DNA of 14,519 nt, from the NCBI GenBank assembly GCA_910588795.1, contig CAJURI010000058.1, positions 1 through 14,519 on the forward strand. Direction: 5' to 3'. Numbering within the stretch: position 1 is the first letter of the stretch; each line of letters opens with the position of its first letter. The notes under the pieces were generated by a model that saw only the letters and a program-made list of their open reading frames with translations, searched no databases and was not told where the DNA came from. The stretch comes from an uncultured Duncaniella sp. (GTDB lineage: Bacteria; Bacteroidota; Bacteroidia; Bacteroidales; Muribaculaceae). Positions 7,831 to 14,519 of the stretch are shown in pieces. The position numbers and the translations under genes are program-made.

Positions 7831-7860
7831 AAACTTTCCGTTGCGGAAGTTTATAAACTT
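7831..7860 (-). promoter_or_regulatory. Receptor leader: palindrome at start site plus terminator-like hairpin
   Basis: Positions 7847-7860 read AAGTTTATAAACTT, a perfect 14-bp palindrome located where the promoter predicts transcription to begin. It overlaps a second structure: on the transcript, AAACUUCCG-CAA-CGGAAAGUUU (7852 down to 7831, one bulged base) forms a short hairpin followed by a U run. The two share the segment at 7847-7852, so they cannot both form. An operator, an attenuator or a mRNA-stabilising 5' hairpin are all possible. The symmetry is seen; regulation is inferred. The full leader to the ATG at 7762 is about 95 bases long. Confidence 0.45.
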
Positions 7861-7864
7861 TTCA

Positions 7865-7895
7865 CAAATGTAATGAATTTTTACGAAATTCCAAA
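7865..7895 (-). promoter_or_regulatory. Bacteroidetes-type promoter of the TonB-dependent receptor operon
   Basis: On the minus strand, TTTG at 7895-7892 and TACATTTG at 7872-7865 are separated by exactly 19 bp. This is a full match to the Bacteroidetes -33/-7 consensus TTTG-N19-TAnnTTTG. Transcription should start near 7858-7860 and run into the receptor gene. The promoter lies just beyond a long inverted repeat (7903-7975), which separates it from the C10 peptidase gene. Confidence 0.75.
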
Positions 7896-7902
7896 GAGCT
7901 AC

Positions 7903-7975
7903 AAAAGAAACAGAAGATATTTAATGTCATCGAGCTGTAACATCGCTCTTAACAAAAATATCTTCTGTCTCTTTT
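7903..7975 (-). terminator. 20-bp near-perfect inverted repeat, probable terminator of the C10 peptidase transcript
   Basis: AAAAGAAACAGAAGATATTT (7903-7922) is the reverse complement of 7956-7975 at 19 of 20 positions, with a 33-base loop. It begins about 50 bases after the C10 peptidase stop codon in the direction of transcription, and the descending arm ends in a U-rich stretch. A role as the 3' end of that transcript is the simplest reading. The stem is AU-rich and the loop is long, which is unusual for an intrinsic terminator. It ends 8 bp from the receptor's -33 box, so it could instead be a protein-binding site or a small repeat element. Confidence 0.55.
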
Positions 7976-8023
7976 ATGCCCTTTAAGACTTTTTGTGTCT
8001 ATTAGAGAGAATAGGTATCTGCG

Positions 8024-10426
8024 TTACTGTTTGACATATTTTATTGTGGACCGGTGGCCGGAAGCATAGGTCCTCACCACAATATAAATACCTGCAGGAA
8101 GATCGGTCCCGCCAAGCGACTCCACGCTCAGAATGCCTGACGGCACAGGAATCCTCATGCCGCTGACATTGTAAACCTCAAGCGACCTTACCTCCTCATC
8201 GCCATATATGTCGTCAATGCCGGTTGTAGCACTCACCTGGAAGCAACTGTCACTATTAGGTCTTGTCATCTGTGTATTGCCTATATACATGGCCACAAAA
8301 TATTTATTTCCGACCACTCCCTGCGGAAAAGCTCCTGAGAAGGTGAATTTCTGATTGTCAGTATGAGCCTTTATTTCCAGATTGCCTGACATGATGGCAC
8401 CAACAGATGTAACCTCTCCATTAGGGAAAATAGCGGCCCTGACCGCTCCGTAATAGTATCCGCCAGTATTGTTGACTGTAAGATTGAAGGTTATATTGTC
8501 GAGAGTCACGGCATCGGCATTGTCAATAGTAAACGACATTCCGAGCACAGGGGTCTCATATGCCTCGACTGTGACAGGGAATTCTTCACCAATGAAATTT
8601 ATGCTACCATTGCTAAATATGCGGGCAAAACATAATTTGTACTCTCCGGGATCTACCTTACCCATTATCGGCTGAAGATCGATCTCCGTGGCATCGTCTG
8701 CAGGAATGTCAAGAGCAGATTTTGTTAAGAGAATATTAGCACCGTTTTGTACCATTATAATACCTATAGCACCCAAAAACTCCTGACTGCTGTTGTTGAC
8801 AAACTTAGCAGAAACCCGGAACATAGAGCTCGGCACAACCTTGGTAAGGACCTTCACGTCACTGACACTTAGATTTACGGCAGCATTGGATGGCTGCGAA
8901 AGAGCGGTTATATTTCCGTTGCTTCCGATAGTGACAACAAGATTGCTTATCGAAGTGATATCACTCTTCATAAGCTGCCATTCGCCACCACCGACTTTAA
9001 ATGCCGGACGCACCTCATAAGTGCCGGCCGGGAGACCAGATAATGCGACTTGATAACCTGTATAACCTGTCGTAGAACTCCACGAAGGAGGAGTAAAAGA
9101 TTCCATCTTATCAATGACACCACCTGAAAAATACTGCGGATTTCCGTCAGAATCCATCACCTGAGCACCCAATGTGACATTATTCAGCACAGCCAAAGAA
9201 GAATTGAGGAAATTGCCTGTCAATTTAAGTACATTCCCGGTTGCCGATCCGGAAACATCAGCTCTGGACACCAAAACAGGTGTGGTCTCATTCTTTGCAG
9301 TTGGTTTCTGTATGCCGAGAATAGCGTCCTGATTGAAGTTATAGCCTCCGCTTCCGCCACCTATGCCCTGAGTGTCGGGATCAAGCGCGGTAAGGAGGAA
9401 ATTGCCGTCGCTCATGCCTCCCCATCCCCAATTGATGTGGAAATAACCATCCTGGGTATAACCATCACACACAAACTCGTGGCCACCGCTTATGCTCTGC
9501 GCACCGAATATCACCGGCCCTACATTCTTCAAGTTGTCATATATCAGATGTTCCCATTCATATAGCCCATACCACTCACGCTTCTGATAGCTGACACCCT
9601 TGTCATAACCGAAATAATTGATGAATGCATAGACAGGAGCCATGGATATCGCACCGCTGCTTGTGGTGGTATAGTTCATGTTCACGGATACTCCAGCGGC
9701 TTTCATGAGTGTAGCCACGGCTGATGCCTGAGCATCGTTATAGGCACCTGCCGTATAGGTGTCGAGCATGTTGCCCCAGTCAAATGTGGTGGAGCCGAAA
9801 TCGAAACTCACATTCAGGCCGGCGGTCGACGTCGTATAGGAATGAGTGCCTGTGCCTTTTGCGGGATAATTATGATACTTCATCACCTGAGCCATGGCTG
9901 TAGCCACACATCCGGTGACGCACCGCTCACCGCCTGATTCCGGACACTGATTGTTGAAGGGTGCATCCTGACTCCATTTAGTCTTGCAAAGCGGGCTTAT
10001 GGCACCCACAGGATGAGAGATGGAGGAGGCATATGCCACAGGGGAGGAAGCAGAACGTGCGGAGGCCCATGCTATCTCACGGGCATACTCTCCGAGCCAT
10101 GCCTTCATATTGGAGGGGATGTCCGACGGGTCAAAAGATCCGGAATCGGAGTATCCGAGCACCGGGAGCGCGACATCATCGGCACTCACCACGAGATAAC
10201 CGGCATTGTCGGATGCATTGAACACATACACTCCGGCACAGTCGGTGGCAGCGTCCTTGGCTGTGTAGCTCAATGACATGCCGCCCGAACGGGAGACTGC
10301 TGACGCCGGAGCTACACCATCGCCCAAAGCCCTGGCAAGAGCCTGTTCGGGAGTCAACTGACGTGCATGGAGCGAGACCGCTCCGAGAGTCATCAACAAA
10401 ATAAAGCAGGAATAAAATTTTCTCAT
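8024..10426 (-). CDS. Secreted C10-family (streptopain-like) cysteine protease with propeptide and T9SS sorting tail
   Basis: This 800-residue protein has a signal peptide (MRKFYSCFILLMTLGAVSLHA). Residues about 22-120 match the Spi/C10 propeptide that inhibits the protease (LTPEQALARAL, GYLVVSADDVALPVLGYS). The peptidase domain covers about 145-375. Catalytic Cys173 lies in TGCVATAMAQVMKYH, His316 in GGHEFVCDGY, and the conserved Trp region is INWGWGG (331-337); KWSQ near 150 may supply the oxyanion Gln. All of these match the SpeB/streptopain arrangement, so it should be active after autoprocessing. A long beta-rich stretch (about 385-735) resembles Ig-like modules. The last 65 residues (LEVYNVSGMRI, LPAGIYIVV, TIKYVK) match the type A T9SS C-terminal sorting domain, implying export to the surface or medium. 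It starts 17 bases after ygiQ, and no consensus promoter was seen in the gap, so read-through from uvrB-ygiQ is likely. Confidence 0.92.
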   Translation of the reverse strand: MRKFYSCFILLMTLGAVSLHARQLTPEQALARALGDGVAPASAVSRSGGMSLSYTAKDAATDCAGVYVFNASDNAGYLVVSADDVALPVLGYSDSGSFDPSDIPSNMKAWLGEYAREIAWASARSASSPVAYASSISHPVGAISPLCKTKWSQDAPFNNQCPESGGERCVTGCVATAMAQVMKYHNYPAKGTGTHSYTTSTAGLNVSFDFGSTTFDWGNMLDTYTAGAYNDAQASAVATLMKAAGVSVNMNYTTTSSGAISMAPVYAFINYFGYDKGVSYQKREWYGLYEWEHLIYDNLKNVGPVIFGAQSISGGHEFVCDGYTQDGYFHINWGWGGMSDGNFLLTALDPDTQGIGGGSGGYNFNQDAILGIQKPTAKNETTPVLVSRADVSGSATGNVLKLTGNFLNSSLAVLNNVTLGAQVMDSDGNPQYFSGGVIDKMESFTPPSWSSTTGYTGYQVALSGLPAGTYEVRPAFKVGGGEWQLMKSDITSISNLVVTIGSNGNITALSQPSNAAVNLSVSDVKVLTKVVPSSMFRVSAKFVNNSSQEFLGAIGIIMVQNGANILLTKSALDIPADDATEIDLQPIMGKVDPGEYKLCFARIFSNGSINFIGEEFPVTVEAYETPVLGMSFTIDNADAVTLDNITFNLTVNNTGGYYYGAVRAAIFPNGEVTSVGAIMSGNLEIKAHTDNQKFTFSGAFPQGVVGNKYFVAMYIGNTQMTRPNSDSCFQVSATTGIDDIYGDEEVRSLEVYNVSGMRIPVPSGILSVESLGGTDLPAGIYIVVRTYASGHRSTIKYVKQ

Positions 10427-10443
10427 AAATACTGATTTAATGG

Positions 10444-12309
10444 TTATTTCTTTCTGTAAGGATAGGTTGCTGAACGCGGGAAGAGACGTGAGAGGAGATC
10501 GGTGCGGTGGAGCCGCATGAGAGAGCGCGTGATGTCCTGACGGTAGGACGGATCGTACCAGAAAAAGTATTTGCGCTGGGCTTTCTTGGCTTCCGGATCA
10601 GTGGCCGTAAACACAGGCTTGAGCGTGTAAGGGTGCAGGCCGGTGTAGTATATCTCGGTGGATAGTGTCATAGGCGTGGGCGTGAAGTCCTGCACCTGTT
10701 CGAGATGCAGGCTGAGGCTCTTGGTCTCGGCCGCAAGCTCAGCCATGTCCACCTCGCGGCATCCGGGATGGGAAGATATAAAATAAGGTATGAGCTGCTG
10801 CTTAAGACTGTTGGCAGAGTTCACCCTGTCGAAAAAACGCGAGAACTCGCGATAGAGGCGGAACGAGGGCTTGCGCATTATGTCAAGCACCACATCGGAT
10901 GTGTGTTCGGGGGCCACCTTCAGGCGACCCGACACATGGGATGTGATAAGTTCCTCATTGTATCTGCGGTTGGCACGGTCGACCGCCTCGTCACCGGTGT
11001 GGTGCATGGATAGATCGTAACGCACGCCGCTCCCTATGAATGATTTTTTCACTCCCGGCACGGAGTCGACCGCATGGTAAAGGTCGAGGAGAGGGCGATG
11101 GTCAGTGTTGAGGTTGGGACACACCGCAGGGTGGAGGCATGAGGGGCGGAGGCATCTGCCGCACTGCGAAAGGTCCTTGCCACCGAGCATATACATGTTT
11201 GCACTCGGACCCCCTATGTCGCTGATGTATCCCTTGAAATCGTCCATACGCGTCACCTGCCTCACCTCGCGGAGCACTGACTCCTTGCTGCGCGACGCTA
11301 TGAACTTGCCCTGATGGGCAGATATGGTACAGAACGCGCACCCGCCGAAACATCCGCGGTGGACATTGACCGAGTGGCGTATCATATCGTAAGCCGGAAT
11401 GCGCTTCCCCTTGTAGCGGGGATGAGGGAGACGGGTGTAAGGGAGGTCAAATGACGCATCGATCTCCCGGGTAGTCATGGGGGGATACATGGGATTGACC
11501 TTTATCCAGATGTCGCCGTGACGCTGCCACAGTGTCTTGCCATGCATGGAGTTGCTCTGCTGCTCGATGTGCCTGAAGTTCTCGGCCTGACAACGCTTAT
11601 CGGCAAGGCAACGCTCATAACTGTGGAGCACAATATCGGCCTCCCCGACATATATCTTCTCCTCAGGATAGTCTATGCCGGGACCGGAGGAGCGCAGGAC
11701 TGTCTGCGGAAGGTCGGTGAGCGAGGAGACCGGCTCGCCGCTTTCAAGACGGCTCGCTATCTCGACAACACACTTCTCCCCCATCCCGTAGGATATGAGA
11801 TCGGCGGCACAGTCAATGAGCAGTGAGGGGCGCAGGCGGTCCTCCCAGTAATCGTAATGTGAGAGACGGCGCATCGAAGCCTCTATGCCTCCGGCTATGA
11901 CCGGGGTGCCGGGATAAAGATCGCGGAGTATGCGGGAATACACCACAGTGGGATAGTCGGGCCTCGCGCCGTGACGCCCACCGGGGGTGTAGGCATCGTC
12001 GCTGCGACGCCGGCGCGCAGCCGTGTAATGATTGACCATCGAGTCCATGGCACCGGCAGAAACTCCGAAGAAGAGGCGCGGGGCACCGAACTTGCGGAAG
12101 TCACGGAGATCGTCCTGCCAGTTGGGCTGCGGGACTATGGCCACCCTATAGCCTGCGGCCTGAAGGGTGCGCCCTATCACAGCCGCGCCAAACGAGGGGT
12201 GGTCCACATAGGCGTCGCCCGAAAAGATCACTACATCCACACAGTCCCAGCCAAGGGCTTTCATCTCCTTGACGCTCGTAGGCAGATATGCTTCAATTCC
12301 CGGCATCAT
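10444..12309 (-). CDS. YgiQ-family (UPF0313) radical SAM protein
   Basis: This 621-residue protein has the radical SAM cluster motif CxxxCxxC at Cys320, Cys324 and Cys327 (HRGCFGGCAFC), which binds the [4Fe-4S] cluster that cleaves S-adenosylmethionine. Before it lies the N-terminal UPF0313 region (about 10-210, with VIAGGIEASMRRLSHYDYW). After it, GRLKVAPEHTSDVVLDIM belongs to the radical SAM core, and a DUF3362-like C-terminal segment follows (about 540-621). A second Cys set at 383, 386, 391 and 397 (CxxCxxxxCxxxxxC) is characteristic of the family as I recall it. The protein is shorter than E. coli YgiQ, mainly at the C-terminus. The reaction is not established for this family. The start ATG overlaps the uvrB stop codon by 4 bases (ATGA), indicating translational coupling; the second Met three bases later is also possible. 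Confidence 0.92.
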   Translation of the reverse strand: MMPGIEAYLPTSVKEMKALGWDCVDVVIFSGDAYVDHPSFGAAVIGRTLQAAGYRVAIVPQPNWQDDLRDFRKFGAPRLFFGVSAGAMDSMVNHYTAARRRRSDDAYTPGGRHGARPDYPTVVYSRILRDLYPGTPVIAGGIEASMRRLSHYDYWEDRLRPSLLIDCAADLISYGMGEKCVVEIASRLESGEPVSSLTDLPQTVLRSSGPGIDYPEEKIYVGEADIVLHSYERCLADKRCQAENFRHIEQQSNSMHGKTLWQRHGDIWIKVNPMYPPMTTREIDASFDLPYTRLPHPRYKGKRIPAYDMIRHSVNVHRGCFGGCAFCTISAHQGKFIASRSKESVLREVRQVTRMDDFKGYISDIGGPSANMYMLGGKDLSQCGRCLRPSCLHPAVCPNLNTDHRPLLDLYHAVDSVPGVKKSFIGSGVRYDLSMHHTGDEAVDRANRRYNEELITSHVSGRLKVAPEHTSDVVLDIMRKPSFRLYREFSRFFDRVNSANSLKQQLIPYFISSHPGCREVDMAELAAETKSLSLHLEQVQDFTPTPMTLSTEIYYTGLHPYTLKPVFTATDPEAKKAQRKYFFWYDPSYRQDITRSLMRLHRTDLLSRLFPRSATYPYRKK

Positions 12310-14411
12310 TCTTCAGCTGGCATTTTGGCGAGGCGGTCCTCCATTGCGATGATCTCGTCACGCATCTGGGCGGCCTCGATGAAGTTCATGTTCTTGGCAG
12401 CATCGACCATCTCCACACGGCGTTTCTCTATGAGCTTGCGCAACGCATCGGCCGAGAGGTAAGGCATCACGGGATCGGCTGCTATATCGACCCGTGAAGA
12501 GTATTCGCCGGCATAAGGTATAGGCTGCGCGCTCTTGCCGCGACCGGAACCTTTGGGTCCCTTGGCCGAAGCGCGCCCGCGGTCAGAGCGGACACCCTGC
12601 GGAAGCAGTTCGTCGGTGTCGAGACCTATTATGGCATTGCGGGCCTTGACTATGGCCTGCGGCGTTATGCCATGCTCCTCATTGTAGGCAAGCTGCACGG
12701 AGCGTCGGCGTGAGGTCTCGTCGATGGTCTGCTGCATTGAATCGGTTATCTTGTCGGCATACATTATCACAGTGCCGTTGAGATTGCGCGCGGCACGCCC
12801 GACGGTCTGTGTGAGCGAACGATGGGAACGCAGGAACCCCTCCTTGTCGGCATCGAGAATCGCCACAAGTGACACCTCGGGAAGGTCAAGCCCCTCTCGG
12901 AGCAGGTTGACCCCTATCAGTACATCGAACTCTCCTGCCCTCAGCCCGTCAAGTATCTTAATGCGGTCGAGGGTGTCGACGTCGCTATGTATATAGGCCG
13001 TCTTTATGCGTAGATTGAGCAGATAGTCGTTGAGCTCCTCCGCCATGCGTTTTGTGAGTGTTGTCACGAGCACACGCTCGTCACGCTCCACACGCTCGTT
13101 GATCTCGTTGAGGAGGTCGTCTATCTGATTGAGCGACGGACGCACCTCTATCACCGGGTCAAGGAGCCCCGTGGGGCGTATGATCTGCTCCACGACCACA
13201 CCCTCGCACTTCTCCAGCTCGTAGTCGGCAGGCGTGGCACTTACATAGAGCACCTGAGGCGTGAGGCTTTCAAATTCCTCGAACCGCAGAGGGCGGTTGT
13301 CGAGAGCCGCCGGAAGACGGAAGCCATACTCCACAAGATTCATCTTGCGCGAAAGGTCGCCGCCATACATGGCGCGGCACTGCGGAAGGGTGACATGGCT
13401 CTCGTCGATGATGGTGAGGAAGTCCTTCGGGAAATAATCGAGGAGGCAGAACGGACGCATGCCGGGCTGACGTCCGTCGAAATACCGTGAATAGTTCTCT
13501 ATGCCGGAGCAATGTCCGAGCTCCCGGAGCATCTCCACATCGTAGGTGACACGCTCCAGCAGCCGCTTAGCCTCCATTTCCTTGGCCTCGCGCATGAAGA
13601 AGTTGTACTGCTCGCCGAGGTCGAGCTCTATCTGCCCTATCGCTGTTCCCATCCTTTCAGGGGATGTCACGAAGAGGTTGGCGGGATAGATCTGGAACTC
13701 GTCGTGTGAGCCGAGCGAAGTGTTGTCAGTGGGATGTATCGTCTTTATCGACTCGATCTCATCTCCCCAGAATGTCACTCGCACTATGATCTCCTCGTAG
13801 GCAAGACGAATGTCAACGGTGTCCCCCTTGACACGGAATGTGCCGCGCGAGAGCTCTATCTCGTTACGTGAATAGAGGGAGTTGTTGAGCGTGCGCAGGA
13901 ATTTGTTGCGGGCGATCTTCTGACCGACGCGGATCTTTATGACATTGCTGTCGAAATCCTCGGGATTGCCCATGCCGTAGAGACATGACACAGAGGAGAC
14001 AACTATCACATCCTTGCGTCCCGAGAGAAGTGCCGACACAGTGGAGAGTCTCAGTCGGTCGATCTCCTCGTTGATCATCAGGTCCTTCTCGATGTATTTG
14101 TCGACCGTGGGGATATATGCTTCGGGCTGGTAGTAATCGTAATAGGACACGAAGTACTGCACCGAATTGTTCGGGAAAAAATTCTTGAACTCTCCGTAGA
14201 GCTGTGCGGCGAGGGTCTTGTTGTGGCTGAGAATCAATGTAGGCTTCTCAACCCGGGCAATGACATTGGCCATAGTGAATGTCTTGCCCGAGCCGGTGAC
14301 ACCAAGGAGAGTCTGGGCCTTGTCGCCGGCATTTATACCGTTGACCAGTTGCTCTATGGCCTGAGGCTGGTCACCTGTGGGTTGATATTGCGAAGTCAGC
14401 TGAAATTTCAT
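12306..14411 (-). CDS. uvrB: UvrB, excinuclease ABC subunit B
   Basis: This 701-residue protein is the damage-verifying helicase of nucleotide excision repair. It is loaded by UvrA, locates the lesion and recruits UvrC for incision. Walker A is GVTGSGKT (37-44). The beta-hairpin that clamps the DNA strand lies in YYDYYQPEAYIP (90-101). The Walker B/DESH box is at 336-339, motif VI is TQTVGRAARN (534-543), and the C-terminal UVR domain that contacts UvrC is at about 660-692. The length is normal. A basic Gly/Lys/Arg-rich linker (about 608-630) precedes the UVR domain and looks species-specific. The start MKFQLTSQYQPTGDQP matches the family N-terminus, so the start is secure. It leads a tight minus-strand series with ygiQ and the C10 protease. 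Confidence 0.98.
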   Translation of the reverse strand: MKFQLTSQYQPTGDQPQAIEQLVNGINAGDKAQTLLGVTGSGKTFTMANVIARVEKPTLILSHNKTLAAQLYGEFKNFFPNNSVQYFVSYYDYYQPEAYIPTVDKYIEKDLMINEEIDRLRLSTVSALLSGRKDVIVVSSVSCLYGMGNPEDFDSNVIKIRVGQKIARNKFLRTLNNSLYSRNEIELSRGTFRVKGDTVDIRLAYEEIIVRVTFWGDEIESIKTIHPTDNTSLGSHDEFQIYPANLFVTSPERMGTAIGQIELDLGEQYNFFMREAKEMEAKRLLERVTYDVEMLRELGHCSGIENYSRYFDGRQPGMRPFCLLDYFPKDFLTIIDESHVTLPQCRAMYGGDLSRKMNLVEYGFRLPAALDNRPLRFEEFESLTPQVLYVSATPADYELEKCEGVVVEQIIRPTGLLDPVIEVRPSLNQIDDLLNEINERVERDERVLVTTLTKRMAEELNDYLLNLRIKTAYIHSDVDTLDRIKILDGLRAGEFDVLIGVNLLREGLDLPEVSLVAILDADKEGFLRSHRSLTQTVGRAARNLNGTVIMYADKITDSMQQTIDETSRRRSVQLAYNEEHGITPQAIVKARNAIIGLDTDELLPQGVRSDRGRASAKGPKGSGRGKSAQPIPYAGEYSSRVDIAADPVMPYLSADALRKLIEKRRVEMVDAAKNMNFIEAAQMRDEIIAMEDRLAKMPAEE

Positions 14412-14417
14412 AACCTA

Positions 14418-14444
14418 CAAAGGTATATAAAAATATCGGATATT
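14418..14444 (-). promoter_or_regulatory. uvrB -7 box and adjacent palindrome
   Basis: On the minus strand TACCTTTG (14425-14418) matches the Bacteroidetes -7 box exactly. No good -33 TTTG occurs 19-20 bp upstream (GTGG-like only). The box ends 6 bases before the uvrB ATG, so transcription would start at or within a few bases of the start codon. A 13-bp dyad, AATATC-G-GATATT (14432-14444), sits in the spacer between the expected -33 and -7 and is placed as a repressor site would be. The box match is clear; operator function is inference. Positions 14445-14519 show no gene, only a partial ACGCAT...ATGCGT inverted repeat (14476-14517). Confidence 0.45.
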
Positions 14445-14519
14445 CCACTTTTCACCACCAAGTATTACAGGGCTGACGCATCTTAATTTTTTACAACGTC
14501 AAAACTTTTTAATGCGTAA

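Noticed and set aside
10444..12309. Radical SAM gene beside a protease as a peptide-modification (RiPP) cluster
   Set aside because: The radical SAM protein is clearly the widespread YgiQ type, lacks a peptide-binding RRE-like or SPASM region, and no small precursor peptide gene was found in the 17-bp gap or in the flanking intergenic regions.
11971..12462. 163-residue plus-strand frame spanning the ygiQ/uvrB junction
   Set aside because: It is antisense to two well-identified genes, with no recognisable features.

Overview
The window looks like chromosomal DNA from a gut-type Bacteroidales bacterium, most likely Muribaculaceae or a close relative. The reasons are a TonB-dependent receptor with an N-terminal carboxypeptidase-regulatory-like domain, an anchor-J-type surface lipoprotein, a C10 (streptopain-like) protease ending in a type IX secretion (T9SS) sorting tail, a PorT-family outer-membrane barrel, promoter boxes matching the Bacteroidetes consensus (TTTG-N19-TAnnTTTG), and a lack of clear Shine-Dalgarno sites. 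The family-level assignment is inference; the phylum is well supported.

Layout. (1) Positions 1-2758, plus strand: a secreted protein with three LysM domains joined to a periplasmic-binding-protein-like domain, overlapping by ATGA with a PorT-family beta-barrel gene. Together they form a small cell-envelope unit. (2) Positions 2759-3041: a convergent intergenic region with no gene but three successive hairpins, including a strong bidirectional terminator (16 bp plus 5 bp). (3) Positions 3042-7762, minus strand: a two-gene unit, TonB-dependent receptor first and then a large lipoprotein of the anchor-J type. It resembles a receptor/surface-lipoprotein pair but has no recognisable SusD. (4) Positions 7763-8023: a regulatory region with a textbook Bacteroidetes promoter for the receptor, a 14-bp palindrome at the predicted transcription start, a terminator-like leader hairpin, and a nearly perfect 20-bp inverted repeat behind the promoter. 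(5) Positions 8024-14411, minus strand: uvrB, a YgiQ-family radical SAM gene (ATGA overlap) and the C10 protease gene (17-bp gap), tightly packed in that order. A -7 box lies so close to the uvrB start codon that the mRNA may be nearly leaderless.

How the genes fit together. The first pair works at the envelope: peptidoglycan binding plus an outer-membrane barrel. The middle pair is a TonB-driven nutrient import system of unknown substrate. The C10 protease is exported and could release peptides, but the sequence places it with uvrB/ygiQ rather than with the receptor, so a link to import is speculative. No mobile element, CRISPR array, tRNA or rRNA was seen. All seven protein-coding genes are intact. 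I did not find a clearly new multi-gene system; the most worthwhile leads are the receptor control region, the receptor/lipoprotein pair, the LysM-PBP fusion and the placement of the protease.
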